Source of the DNA: Heyndrickxia sporothermodurans
GTDB taxonomy: Bacteria > Bacillota > Bacilli > Bacillales > Bacillaceae_C
Assembly (NCBI GenBank): GCA_018333075.1
Contig: BORH01000017.1
Location: forward strand, 29,749-93,748
Direction of reading: 5' to 3'
DNA length: 64,000 bases
The translations under genes and the position numbers were made by a program. This document shows, one piece after another, positions 26,424-34,968 of this stretch; position 1 is the first letter of the stretch; every line of letters starts with the position of its first letter. The notes below the pieces were generated by a model that had not been told where the DNA came from, did not search any database, and saw only the letters and a program-made list of their open reading frames with translations.

Positions 26424-27413
26424 ATGTTGATAGTAAAACCTTTAACTATTCCATTTAAGATACTGATGGATTCCGCATTATTAAATCGTCTTCCTCAGCA
26501 TCATAGTAAGATACGCTTTATAGAGGATGATTTAACAAGACGAAAAGTGGGCTTTCGTGGGGAACAAACTTTACTTTACCATTTAGGTTTTTTAAAAGAT
26601 GATCATTACCTTATCTTCTTTGATCTTCGCCTACAATTTGAAGAATATTTCTTTCAAATTGACACACTTATACTAACTCCACACTTTATTCTCATTATCG
26701 AGGTGAAAAACTTTTCTGGTACTTTAATATTCGAAAAGCATTCTGGCCAGTTTATCCGAATCTATCAAAATAAAGAAGAAAGTTTTCCAAATCCGTTATT
26801 TCAAGTTCAAAGACATCACTTCCTTTTAGAAAACTTGTTCAAACAGAAAAATCTACCTACAATACCCATCGAGCATATCGTTGTCATTAGTAATTCCTCT
26901 ACCTATATTAAGACCCCTTCAGATAATCTACAACTATATGAAAAAGTGCTTCATTCAGAAAAAATTATCCACAAGATAGACCAACTAAGCAGAAAACATA
27001 GCCAAATAAAATTAAAGTCTTCATCTTTGAAAAAGATTAGTCAGTTTTTACTTCAAAACCATATTCCTGTTACACCTAGTATACTCGAACTATTTGAAAT
27101 ACAGAGAGAAGAAGTCATTAAAGGAATTCAGTGTTCTTCTTGTAAAAAATTTACGATGATTCGCAAGCACGGAAAATGGAGCTGTCCTTTTTGTCTAGCC
27201 CAATCGAAAAACGCTCATGAACAAGCGATCCTTGATTACCTTCTTTTAATTGAACCAACCATTACCAATAAAAAATGTCAGGATTTTATTCTCCTTTCCA
27301 ATCGAAAAATAGTTACTAACCTCCTAACAGCATTAAATCTTCCCTTCTCCGGTAAGGACAGATATAGAAAATATCACCTCCCTCCCGTCGAATATTTTCA
27401 AGATACAATATGA
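26424..27413 (+). CDS. NERD-domain protein with C-terminal zinc ribbon
   Basis: 329 aa. AGGAG at 26414-26418 supports the ATG at 26424. The NERD (nuclease-related) domain covers about residues 35-160: GFRGEQTLLYHL, FQIDTLILTPHFILIIEVKN (the D...EVK set of the PD-(D/E)XK-like fold) and NPLFQVQRHHFLLENL. A two-CxxC zinc ribbon (CSSCKKF...CPFCLAQ) follows near 235-260. NERD proteins are presumed DNA-processing enzymes; the activity of this type is not established. It stands alone after the repeat array, and its stop overlaps a palindrome that may control the next operon. Confidence 0.85.
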   Translation: MLIVKPLTIPFKILMDSALLNRLPQHHSKIRFIEDDLTRRKVGFRGEQTLLYHLGFLKDDHYLIFFDLRLQFEEYFFQIDTLILTPHFILIIEVKNFSGTLIFEKHSGQFIRIYQNKEESFPNPLFQVQRHHFLLENLFKQKNLPTIPIEHIVVISNSSTYIKTPSDNLQLYEKVLHSEKIIHKIDQLSRKHSQIKLKSSSLKKISQFLLQNHIPVTPSILELFEIQREEVIKGIQCSSCKKFTMIRKHGKWSCPFCLAQSKNAHEQAILDYLLLIEPTITNKKCQDFILLSNRKIVTNLLTALNLPFSGKDRYRKYHLPPVEYFQDTI

Positions 27414-27438
27414 CATTTGTCATCTCATTTTCATGACA
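27410..27438. promoter_or_regulatory. Candidate operator for the NarL-type response regulator
   Basis: Perfect 14-bp palindrome ATGACATTTGTCAT (27410-27423), overlapping the NERD stop codon, followed 7 nt later by TCATGACA (27431-27438). Position ahead of the ABC/two-component operon and the ATGACA half-sites suggest binding by its DesR-like regulator. Confidence 0.45.
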
Positions 27439-27504
27439 CCCCATACTTATACTGCAATTCCATAATTTATAAAATATAACTATCAGTTACGGAGGTGTTG
27501 GAAA

Positions 27505-28404
27505 ATGCAAGAAGTTGTGAGTGTAAAAAATGTAACTAAGTCATTTCATAATAAACAAGCAGTGAAAAATGCTTCATTTTCAATTAAAAAAGGGGAAGTC
27601 GTCGCCATTCTTGGTCCGAACGGTGCTGGAAAGACGACTACGATTTCAATGATGCTAGGTTTGTTAAGACCAACATCTGGTGAAATTCAATTATTCAATC
27701 AACACCCAAATGAAAAAAAGGTTCGTGAACAAATTGGAATTATGCTTCAAGAAGTAAGTGTTATGCATGGTTTAAAAGTCCGCGAGCTACTAGAATTAGT
27801 ACGTCAATATTACCCAAATCCGTTATCACTTAAAGAGCTTATATCGTATACAGGTTTAACTGAAGCTGATCTTAAAACCCGTGCTGAAAAATTATCAGGC
27901 GGTCAAAAACGTCGATTAAGCTTTGCATTAGCACTAGCCGGAAATCCAGAATTAATTATTTTAGATGAACCGACAGTAGGAATGGATATTACATCACGCA
28001 ATCGATTTTGGCAAACCATTCAAGAGCTAGCTGCTAAGGGGAAAACAATTATTTTTACTACCCACTATCTTCAAGAAGCAGATGATATTGCCCAAAGAAT
28101 TATCTTATTTAACAAAGGGAGCATTATTGCGGATGGTACTCCTTCTGAAATAAAAGCTAGACTCACTAATCAATATGTATCATTTCATTCAAATTCAGGA
28201 GCTATTAATAAACTATACGGTTATTCTGTTGTTTCACATGTATTCGAAAAAAATAATCGATTCTTTGTTCAAACAGATAACACTGATGCAGTATTAGCCC
28301 TATTATTCAAAGAAAACATTGGAGCATACAATATTCAAATTGAACAAGGGAAATTAGAAGAAGCTTTTGAGCAACTGACAACAGAGCACAAGGAGGTTAT
28401 ATAA
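27505..28404 (+). CDS. ABC exporter ATPase (YvfR-like)
   Basis: 299 aa. Walker [11 protein letters not shown] (residues about 38-47), signature [11 protein letters not shown], Walker [13 protein letters not shown], and H-loop [10 protein letters not shown] place it with DrrA-type ABC-2 exporter ATPases. The C-terminal 80 residues form the usual accessory domain. It energises the permease encoded immediately downstream (no gap). Order ATPase-permease-kinase-regulator equals yvfRSTU of B. subtilis, whose substrate is unknown. GGAGGTG precedes the ATG. Confidence 0.92.
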   Translation: MQEVVSVKNVTKSFHNKQAVKNASFSIKKGEVVAILGPNGAGKTTTISMMLGLLRPTSGEIQLFNQHPNEKKVREQIGIMLQEVSVMHGLKVRELLELVRQYYPNPLSLKELISYTGLTEADLKTRAEKLSGGQKRRLSFALALAGNPELIILDEPTVGMDITSRNRFWQTIQELAAKGKTIIFTTHYLQEADDIAQRIILFNKGSIIADGTPSEIKARLTNQYVSFHSNSGAINKLYGYSVVSHVFEKNNRFFVQTDNTDAVLALLFKENIGAYNIQIEQGKLEEAFEQLTTEHKEVI

Positions 28405-29142
28405 ATGAAATTAATTGGTCTACAATGTAAAGCAGAGATATTAAGAGTTTTACGAAATCCTTATTTCGTCTTTTGGTCCTTACTCATGCCTATCGTGTTT
28501 TATTTTATTTTTACAAAGGTGGTAAACACAGATGCTGCTGATCAAGGGCAATGGCAGGCACATTATTTAATGTCTATGACAGCATTCAGCGTAATGGGTT
28601 CGTCAATCATGACACTCGGTATTCGCATGGTACAGGAAAAATCACAAGGATGGTCAACATTTATGAGACTAACCCCGCTTCCTGACTCCATTTATTTCTT
28701 AGGACAAATGATTGGTCAATCAATCATTCATGTGCTTTCTATTACCGTAATATTTATTGCAGGAGCAATTATTAATGGGGTTTCCTTATCTGCCTTTGAA
28801 TGGATTATGAGTGGACTTTGGATTTTAATTGGTTCAATACCATTCCTTGCACTTGGTACATTAATTGGTGCAATGAAGAAGGTAGAGACTGCCGCAGGAG
28901 TGAGCAATGTTCTATATATGGTTTTAGCCGTTGCAGGTGGAATGTGGATGCCTTTAGAAGTCATGCCAAAGGTCATGCAGTCTATTGGAAAATGGCTTCC
29001 TTCTTATAATTTTGGAAATGGAGCCTGGGAAATTGTTCGCGGTCAATTACCTAGTTGGAAAAATATTATAATTTTATTCGGCTATTTGATCATTTTCATG
29101 CTACTATCAAAATATGTAAGAAGAAAACAAGAAGCGGTGTGA
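28405..29142 (+). CDS. ABC-2 type permease (YvfS-like)
   Basis: 245 aa with six helices. It starts at the base after the ATPase stop, with AAGGAGG upstream. The N-terminal cytoplasmic LRVLRNPYFVFWSLLMPIVFY and the central G-rich helix pair before LGTLIGAMKKVETAAGVSN match the ABC-2 membrane domain; VLYMVLAVAGGMWMPLEVMP is the conserved penultimate segment. It forms the membrane channel of the exporter. Substrate unknown; lipids or antimicrobial compounds are possible. Confidence 0.9.
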   Translation: MKLIGLQCKAEILRVLRNPYFVFWSLLMPIVFYFIFTKVVNTDAADQGQWQAHYLMSMTAFSVMGSSIMTLGIRMVQEKSQGWSTFMRLTPLPDSIYFLGQMIGQSIIHVLSITVIFIAGAIINGVSLSAFEWIMSGLWILIGSIPFLALGTLIGAMKKVETAAGVSNVLYMVLAVAGGMWMPLEVMPKVMQSIGKWLPSYNFGNGAWEIVRGQLPSWKNIIILFGYLIIFMLLSKYVRRKQEAV

Positions 29143-29148
29143 TCATAA

Positions 29149-30285
29149 ATGAAAAAAAGCAAACTTAGAAACATTGAGATATTCCCTAAAAAATACGGTT
29201 TCTTTCCGTACATGTTTCTAATCTATCTAAGCTTGCCTATCTTATATATATCCCATCAGACAGGCTTTAAAAGAATATTTGGCTTCGTCTTATTGGGTGT
29301 GTTTCTAGTAACCTATCGACAATTATATTGTACGATGCAAAAAAAATCGTATTCTTACTGGCTTGCCATCCAAATGATTATCGTTTTCTATTTTAGTATG
29401 GCCTATGATCCAAATCTATTGTTTATGGGATTTTTCCCTGCAAATTTTATCGGCTGGTATAATGACAACAAAAAAATAAAAATTGCTTTACTTTGTTTTA
29501 CTGTGATCGAGCTTGTACCGGCTTATTATCATGGCTTATTCTTTTCAAAGAGTGCGTTCTATTTTTTACCGTTTCTAGTTATTATGTTTTTATCACCATT
29601 TGGCATCCGCTCAATGAACAAACGAATGGAGCTTGAAAAACAGCTGGATCAAGCTAATGAAAAAATTAAAGAGCTAGTAAAGCGGGAGGAACGTACACGA
29701 ATTGCCCGAGATTTACATGACACACTCGGACACACTCTTTCTCTTATTACTTTAAAAAGTCAGCTTGTTGAAAAATTAACAAAGATCGATCCTGATCGTG
29801 CGCAAATGGAGGCTAAAGAAATTCAAAATACCTCTAGATCAGCCTTAAAGCAGGTTCGTGAGCTTGTTTCTAATATGCGTGCCATTACCATTGCGGAAGA
29901 GCTTATTCAGGTTCAGGAAATTTTAGAGGCTGCAGGTATCTCATATTATTATCAAGGCTCAACCGAATTAACGGAGATACCTCCACTGTCTCAAAATATT
30001 ATTAGCATGTGTTTACGTGAAGCAGTAACAAATATCGTCAAGCATAGTAAAGCTAAAAACTGCTCCATTACAATCTTGAAGTCTACAAAACATGTACAAT
30101 TCATCGTCAAAGATGATGGGGTTGGCTTAAATAATATGAACTCGAATGGAAATGGCCTAAAAGGGATGGAGGAAAGACTGAGTCTCATAGATGGAGAGTT
30201 TAATATAACCCATAATAAAGGCACAAGTTTAGAAATAAAAATACCTATTATTCAAAAACTAGAGAAGGAAGGCGCAGTCATTTGA
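29149..30285 (+). CDS. Sensor histidine kinase, DesK/NarL type (YvfT-like)
   Basis: 378 aa. About five to six N-terminal membrane helices (residues 15-150) with little extracellular sequence suggest sensing within the membrane. A coiled linker leads to the HisKA_3 dimerisation box RIARDLHDTLGHTLSLITL, with the phosphorylated His near residue 188. The HATPase_c domain has the N box LREAVTNIVKHSKA and G box DDGVGL/GNGLKGMEERL. It phosphorylates the regulator encoded next, with a 4-bp overlap. Confidence 0.92.
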   Translation: MKKSKLRNIEIFPKKYGFFPYMFLIYLSLPILYISHQTGFKRIFGFVLLGVFLVTYRQLYCTMQKKSYSYWLAIQMIIVFYFSMAYDPNLLFMGFFPANFIGWYNDNKKIKIALLCFTVIELVPAYYHGLFFSKSAFYFLPFLVIMFLSPFGIRSMNKRMELEKQLDQANEKIKELVKREERTRIARDLHDTLGHTLSLITLKSQLVEKLTKIDPDRAQMEAKEIQNTSRSALKQVRELVSNMRAITIAEELIQVQEILEAAGISYYYQGSTELTEIPPLSQNIISMCLREAVTNIVKHSKAKNCSITILKSTKHVQFIVKDDGVGLNNMNSNGNGLKGMEERLSLIDGEFNITHNKGTSLEIKIPIIQKLEKEGAVI

Positions 30286-30884
30286 TAAGAATTTTTATAG
30301 CTGAGGATCAGCGCATGCTTCTTGGGGCTCTAGGTTCTCTGCTTAACCTTGAAGAAGACATGGAGGTCATTGGCCAAGCGACAAATGGAGAGGAGGCACT
30401 CACTTCTATATTAAAGCTTGACCCCGATATTTGTTTAATGGACATTGAAATGCCTGTAAAAAACGGACTCGAAATCGCTGAAACGTTAAAAAAATTGAAG
30501 CATTCCTCTAAAATTATTATTCTTACTACATTTGCGAGACCTGGATACTTTGAACGGGCCGTTAAAATTGGGATTGATGGATATTTGTTAAAGGATGGGT
30601 CGATTGAAGAGCTGTCTGATGCCATTCGCAAAGTCATCTCTGGAAAACGTATTTTTAGTCAGGAATTGATGTTCGATATTATTACAGAAGAAAATCCGTT
30701 AACTCCTCGTGAGCAAGAAATATTAAAACTAGCAGCTGAAGGAAAAACAACAAAGGAAATCACAGCAATCCTGTACCTATCATCTGGTACCGTCCGAAAC
30801 TACATTTCTGAAATTATTCAAAAGCTTGATGCAAAAAATAGAATGGAAGCGGTCAGTATCGCACAAAACAAAGGCTGGATTTGA
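30282..30884 (+). CDS. Response regulator, NarL/LuxR type (YvfU-like)
   Basis: 200 aa. The receiver domain (1-120) has acidic pocket AEDQ and phospho-Asp near residue 54 in CLMDIEMPVKNG, plus KDG near 105. The C-terminal LuxR-type HTH is LTPREQEILKLAAEGKTTKEI. The start is TTG, overlapping the kinase stop (TTGA), so translation is coupled. It probably controls the ABC exporter genes upstream through ATGACA-type sites near 27410-27438. Confidence 0.92.
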   Translation: MIRIFIAEDQRMLLGALGSLLNLEEDMEVIGQATNGEEALTSILKLDPDICLMDIEMPVKNGLEIAETLKKLKHSSKIIILTTFARPGYFERAVKIGIDGYLLKDGSIEELSDAIRKVISGKRIFSQELMFDIITEENPLTPREQEILKLAAEGKTTKEITAILYLSSGTVRNYISEIIQKLDAKNRMEAVSIAQNKGWI

Positions 30885-30979
30885 TTTTGTGTAGAAACGA
30901 CGATTCGGGGCAATAACAACCATTTTACTTATCGCCCGCATACTCTAAAGTAAAGAAATTTATTTTGGAGGTGACTATT

Positions 30980-31138
30980 ATGCTTTGGCTAATTATCATT
31001 ATAGTAGGTGTCGTATCACTTGCTGGATTTTTGGATTATAGAGATAATAAAATTAAGAACATCAAAACAAAGATAAATAGAGTAGAGGAAAGTCATTCCT
31101 TAATGATGGGAGACAATCAGTATACAAATGACGGATAA
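30980..31138 (+). CDS. Small membrane protein, 52 aa
   Basis: GGAGGTG at 30967-30973 precedes ATG 30980. One membrane helix (LIIIIVGVVSLAGFL) is followed by a short charged tail (RDNKIKNIKTKINRVEE). A terminator follows directly. I do not recognise a family. The ribosome site, composition and flanking terminator favour a real gene; it may belong to the preceding operon or stand alone. Confidence 0.6.
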   Translation: MLWLIIIIVGVVSLAGFLDYRDNKIKNIKTKINRVEESHSLMMGDNQYTNDG

Positions 31139-31146
31139 CTCAAAAT

Positions 31147-31193
31147 AAAAACTAACGATCCTTTAAACTCTTGGAAAGGTCGTTAGTTTTTTA
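31147..31193. terminator. Terminator after the 52-aa protein gene
   Basis: AAAACTAACGATCCTTT / AAAGGTCGTTAGTTTT, with T runs on both strands; bidirectional. Confidence 0.87.
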
Positions 31194-31207
31194 AGTTTTT
31201 CTTTTGG

Positions 31208-31960
31208 TTACTCCTTAATGGCTATATAAATATCAACTTGTGCTTGCTCGGGATTTGCACAACGTTCATCATACAGTTCAAAATCACCTGTGTATGTGCG
31301 TTCCACTTTAGCTGTTTCAAACCATTTCCAAATATCCATCCAAGCCATCGGTATAATTTCATTCATTTTACCAACCTTTGTTGTAAACACAGCATAAGTA
31401 GAGGCTGGAATCGATTTACTGACTAAATCATTAGATAAATTCCCTGTATTCTCAACTTTAGTACCGATTGAGAAATCATAATCTCCATTGAAATCACTTT
31501 CATAATCTGAATAGAGTGCGATTGTTTCACTTGGTTTTACCTGATTTTGTATTTGATCAGTTATCCTCTGACTAAAATACCGATCCCACATTTTTGGAAT
31601 TTCTCCATTTGGAGTTGCTTCCACCGCATTGTTTGACCGAGTACAAATACCGCTAAATAAAAAGCCTTGTTTAAACACAAATCGCGGCTCGTCAATTGGT
31701 TCATCCTTTCTCCAACGTTTTAGAAATGGCATTGTTTTTTGTAATAGAGCGAATGCCTCTTCTTCTTTCATCCCGTTTTCCACCATGAATGGGACACAAA
31801 ATTGAATCATCTCATCCATTGCCATATCTGGTTGTTTGAACTTTCCATCCTGATAGCAATAAATACAATACTCTTGATTTTTCTCTCCTGATGCTTCTGT
31901 TCCTAAAAGCGAGCTTTCTGTAATTGGCATTCCACAGCTTTGACAAAATACTTGATTCAT
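31208..31960 (-). CDS. Zinc-ribbon protein with GyrI-like effector-binding domain
   Basis: 250 aa. Residues 1-40 form a zinc ribbon with CQSCGMP and CIYCYQDG, followed by a short helical segment (DEMIQFCVPFMVENGMKEEEA). The second half is an AraC/GyrI-type effector-binding domain, with IALYSDYESDFNGDYDFSIG and the typical ending IPMAWMDIWKWFE...YTGDFELYDER. These domains bind small hydrophobic cations or drugs. No DNA-binding domain is present, so it may sequester or sense a compound. GGAGGTTGAG precedes the ATG. The WYL regulator gene lies just upstream on the same strand. Confidence 0.85.
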   Translation of the reverse strand: MNQVFCQSCGMPITESSLLGTEASGEKNQEYCIYCYQDGKFKQPDMAMDEMIQFCVPFMVENGMKEEEAFALLQKTMPFLKRWRKDEPIDEPRFVFKQGFLFSGICTRSNNAVEATPNGEIPKMWDRYFSQRITDQIQNQVKPSETIALYSDYESDFNGDYDFSIGTKVENTGNLSNDLVSKSIPASTYAVFTTKVGKMNEIIPMAWMDIWKWFETAKVERTYTGDFELYDERCANPEQAQVDIYIAIKE

Positions 31961-31986
31961 TTCAATCTCAACCTCCTTTTTTCACT

Positions 31987-32024
31987 ATTATACGAACCCT
32001 AACTTGACATCCTTATGTCAGGTT
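31987..32024 (-). promoter_or_regulatory. Promoter and palindromic operator of the zinc-ribbon gene
   Basis: AACTTGACAT-CCTT-ATGTCAGGTT (32001-32024), 10-bp arms with one mismatch, lies upstream of an exact minus-strand TATAAT (31987-31992). The -35 position under it is poor, which suggests activation. The neighbouring WYL regulator is the likely binder. Confidence 0.55.
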
Positions 32025-32049
32025 CAAAAAATAATTTTTTGAAGCAGGT

Positions 32050-32967
32050 TCATTTATATTTATCCATCATCTTCATTAGTAACTGTGATACCTTTTCCCT
32101 TACATACTCTGGTTCAATCACTTCAATTCGATCCGCAAAACTAAATAAAAATCGGTACATTCCCTCATCATCAGGCATTTCTGTTTTAACATATAGTTTC
32201 CCTAACGCATCCTTTATGATGTTCTCGACACCGAACATTTCTTCCATCATTGCTAAATCACTAGATTCAAAGGCAAGAGTTAATACGGTTGTTTGTTCAG
32301 GCTGATACCATGCCTTATCCCATGGAGACTCGTTAATTTCAATTTCTTTTCTTTCAAACTTTTTGTTCAGAATCGTGAGGTCCTTCATTCTAGCAATCTT
32401 GAACAAACGGAAATCCTTTTTAAATAAACAAAATGCATATAAATACCAGGATTGTCCTTTTAGAACGATTGTATGGGGTTCTACTTTGCGTTCTGAATGC
32501 TCACCCACACTGTTTGAATAGAGAAAATGTATGCATAAAGATGACTCAACCGCTTCCTTTAATCTAGATACCTTATCTTTTAATATAGGATTTCCACCCC
32601 ATGGACTGAAGTCGATAAAGATTGATTCAATTGATGGTTTTTCATTAGTAATTCCTTTTAATTTTTCCAATACAGCCGCAGCATGCATGTCCTGATAAGA
32701 GGTAGAAATACTCTTTAATGCGATCGAAATCGCACTTAACTCATCCCTGGTTAGTACATGCTTATCCATCCTATAGCCTTCAATTAATCCGATTCCTCCA
32801 TTTTGACCTTGATAGGTGACAATGGGAATTCCCGCTTGATTAAGCGAATCAATATCTCGATAAATCGTCCTAACTGACACATCAAACATTTCAGCTAGCT
32901 CTTGGGCCTGCACTCGACGTTGGTTTATCAAAATCATCGTTATCGCTAATAATCTGTCTAGTTTCAT
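32050..32967 (-). CDS. YafY-family transcriptional regulator (HTH_11 + WYL)
   Basis: 305 aa. AGGAGA at 32975-32980 favours ATG 32967 over TTG 32970. The N-terminal HTH (RRVQAQELAEMFDVSVRTIYRDIDSLNQAGIPI, in two parts about 18-50) is of the HTH_11 type. The WYL domain begins near 135 and includes QSWYLYAFCLFKKDFRLFKIARM; a WCX-type C-terminal domain follows. WYL domains sense small ligands or nucleic acids. It probably controls the downstream zinc-ribbon/effector-binding gene through the palindrome between them. Confidence 0.9.
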   Translation of the reverse strand: MKLDRLLAITMILINQRRVQAQELAEMFDVSVRTIYRDIDSLNQAGIPIVTYQGQNGGIGLIEGYRMDKHVLTRDELSAISIALKSISTSYQDMHAAAVLEKLKGITNEKPSIESIFIDFSPWGGNPILKDKVSRLKEAVESSLCIHFLYSNSVGEHSERKVEPHTIVLKGQSWYLYAFCLFKKDFRLFKIARMKDLTILNKKFERKEIEINESPWDKAWYQPEQTTVLTLAFESSDLAMMEEMFGVENIIKDALGKLYVKTEMPDDEGMYRFLFSFADRIEVIEPEYVREKVSQLLMKMMDKYK

Positions 32968-33043
32968 CAACTATTCTCCTATTCCGTTTTTATCTTATCC
33001 AAATTTTACTATATAATTGTCGTCTTTTTCATTCATAAAAATA

Positions 33044-33080
33044 AAAGAGCCGATTTCAGCACTAAGCTAAAACCGGTTCC
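33044..33080 (-). terminator. Terminator of the pot operon
   Basis: Imperfect stem GAACCGGTTTTAGC / GCTGAAATCGGCTC on the minus strand, then TTTTATTTTT. Confidence 0.7.
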
Positions 33081-33084
33081 TATG

Positions 33085-34158
33085 TTATTTTCTATGCATT
33101 TTAAATTCTAAAAAAAGTTCGTTATAGTGTGCAAGCATTCTTTTTCCAAGGTTGGCATAAACCTCGAGACCTTCGGCTTTATCTAAATCAGGATAAAAAC
33201 GTTTGTCCTCTGATACTTCCTTAGGCAAATAGTTTAATGCCCCCTCATTTGGAGTAGAATATCCTACATACTCTGCATTTGCTGCAGCATTTTTTGGATC
33301 GAGCATAAAGTTAATAAATTTATGGGCTCCATCAATATTTTTTGCTGTTTTTGGAATGACAATATTATCGAACCAAAGATTGGAGCCTTCTTTTGGAACA
33401 ACATAGTCTAACTTTTCATTCTCACTAATAATTTCATTCGCATCTCCAGACCAAACAACACCTACTGCTGCTTCTTCATTCGCAAGAAGCATTTTAATTT
33501 CGTCTCCAACTATCGCTTTTACATTTGGTGTTAGTTTATCCAGCTTACGCTTCGCCTCTTGTAAATGAGCTTCATTTGTATCATTCAATGAGTAATGGAG
33601 ACTATTCAGCCCCATTCCAATCACTTCACGTGCTCCATCAGCAAGAAGAATTTGATTATGCAAATCCTTATCCCATAAATCATTCCAGCTTGTTATTTTT
33701 TTCCCATTTAATAAGCTGGGGTTATATACAATTCCAACCGTTCCCCAAAAATAGGGAATAGAATATTTATTATTTTCGTCAAAAGATAAGTCAAGGAAGC
33801 GTGGATTAATATATTTTAAATTGGGTAGCTTTGAATGATCAATTGGAAGCAGCAATTTTTCTTCCTTCATTTTCTCAATTGCATACTCAGAAGGCACGGC
33901 AACATCAAAAGTTGTTCCTCCCTGCTCAATCTTTGTCATCATCGCTTCATTTGAATCAAAGGTTTGATAAATAACTTTAATCCCTGTTTCCTTTTCAAAC
34001 TTCTTAATTAGCTTAGGCTCAATATAGTCTCCCCAGTTATAGACTGTTAAAGTGTTTCCACCTGATAGACCTTGGGATGAATTGAGTCGGTTTATAATAA
34101 ATAGAATGGTAATTGACACGATAAAAATAGTCAAAAACACGCGTACAAGCTGCTTCAT
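33085..34158 (-). CDS. potD: Spermidine/putrescine-binding protein
   Basis: 357 aa receptor of the polyamine ABC transporter. LTVYNWGDYIEPKLIKKFEKETG near residue 37 and VPSEYAIEKM near 90 are typical of PotD; ending FYPDLDKAEGLEVYANLG is also conserved. The N-terminus is one hydrophobic segment (7-23) with no lipobox cysteine, so the protein appears held by an uncleaved anchor rather than a lipid. ATG overlaps the potC stop (ATGA). Last gene of the operon. Confidence 0.93.
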   Translation of the reverse strand: MKQLVRVFLTIFIVSITILFIINRLNSSQGLSGGNTLTVYNWGDYIEPKLIKKFEKETGIKVIYQTFDSNEAMMTKIEQGGTTFDVAVPSEYAIEKMKEEKLLLPIDHSKLPNLKYINPRFLDLSFDENNKYSIPYFWGTVGIVYNPSLLNGKKITSWNDLWDKDLHNQILLADGAREVIGMGLNSLHYSLNDTNEAHLQEAKRKLDKLTPNVKAIVGDEIKMLLANEEAAVGVVWSGDANEIISENEKLDYVVPKEGSNLWFDNIVIPKTAKNIDGAHKFINFMLDPKNAAANAEYVGYSTPNEGALNYLPKEVSEDKRFYPDLDKAEGLEVYANLGKRMLAHYNELFLEFKMHRK

Positions 34159-34958
34159 TTTTTAACCCCCATTCCACTCTGGCGGTTATTGCGTTGATTG
34201 ATAAAGTAATAGCTGATTACTAGCACGATTGTAAATAGGAAAATGAGTGTCGAAAGAGCATTGATCGATAATGAAATTCCTTGACGTGCCCTTGAATAAA
34301 TTTCAACCGATAGCGTTGAAAAACCGTTACCTGTTACAAAAAATGTAACCGCAAAATCATCTAACGAATACGTTAATGCCATAAAAAATCCTGCAAAAAT
34401 ACCTGGTGTAATAAAAGGAAGTACGACCTTTGATAATACATTCCAGCGGCTTGCCCCTAAATCACGTGCAGCATCAATCAATGTAGGACTCATTTCCTGC
34501 AGCTTCGGCAATACCATTAGTACAACAATTGGAACGCTAAAAGCAATATGTGACAGTAAGACTGATGTAAATCCTAATTTAATGCCTAAAATGGTGAAAA
34601 AGATTAAAAAGGACGCACCAATAATCACATCAGGACTTACAATTAGAACATTATTTAAAGTTAAAAGTGTATTTTTCGTCTGTCTTTTTCTTACTATATA
34701 GATGGCAAGTGCACCAACTACACCAAGAATGGTTGAAAGGGCAGCAGATAACAAGGCAATAACAACCGTATTTAACACGATAATTAATAGCCTTGTGTCA
34801 TGAAACACTTCTTTATACCATTCAAGTGTAAAACCTTCAAAATCATGCATCGCTCCCCCACTATTAAAGGAATAGAGCATTAAATAGAAGATAGGGGCAT
34901 ATAAAATGATAAAAATAATGACTAAATACAGATTTGAAAATATTCCTTTTCTTTTCAT
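34155..34958 (-). CDS. potC: Spermidine/putrescine ABC permease PotC
   Basis: 267 aa, six helices. The EAA loop DAARDLGASRWNVLSKVVLPFITPG near residue 160 docks with the PotA ATPase. FNSGGAMHDFEGFTLEWYKEVF matches the PotC N-terminal periplasmic loop. It forms half of the membrane channel with PotB. It is followed by potD with a 4-bp overlap and preceded by potB at a 10-bp gap. Confidence 0.94.
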   Translation of the reverse strand: MKRKGIFSNLYLVIIFIILYAPIFYLMLYSFNSGGAMHDFEGFTLEWYKEVFHDTRLLIIVLNTVVIALLSAALSTILGVVGALAIYIVRKRQTKNTLLTLNNVLIVSPDVIIGASFLIFFTILGIKLGFTSVLLSHIAFSVPIVVLMVLPKLQEMSPTLIDAARDLGASRWNVLSKVVLPFITPGIFAGFFMALTYSLDDFAVTFFVTGNGFSTLSVEIYSRARQGISLSINALSTLIFLFTIVLVISYYFINQRNNRQSGMGVKK

Positions 34959-34968
34959 TCTACACCCC

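Noticed and set aside
32005-32020. Intrinsic terminator of the WYL regulator gene
   Set aside because: The TGACAT/ATGTCA hairpin is short and not followed by a proper T run on the minus strand; its place over the -35 fits an operator better.
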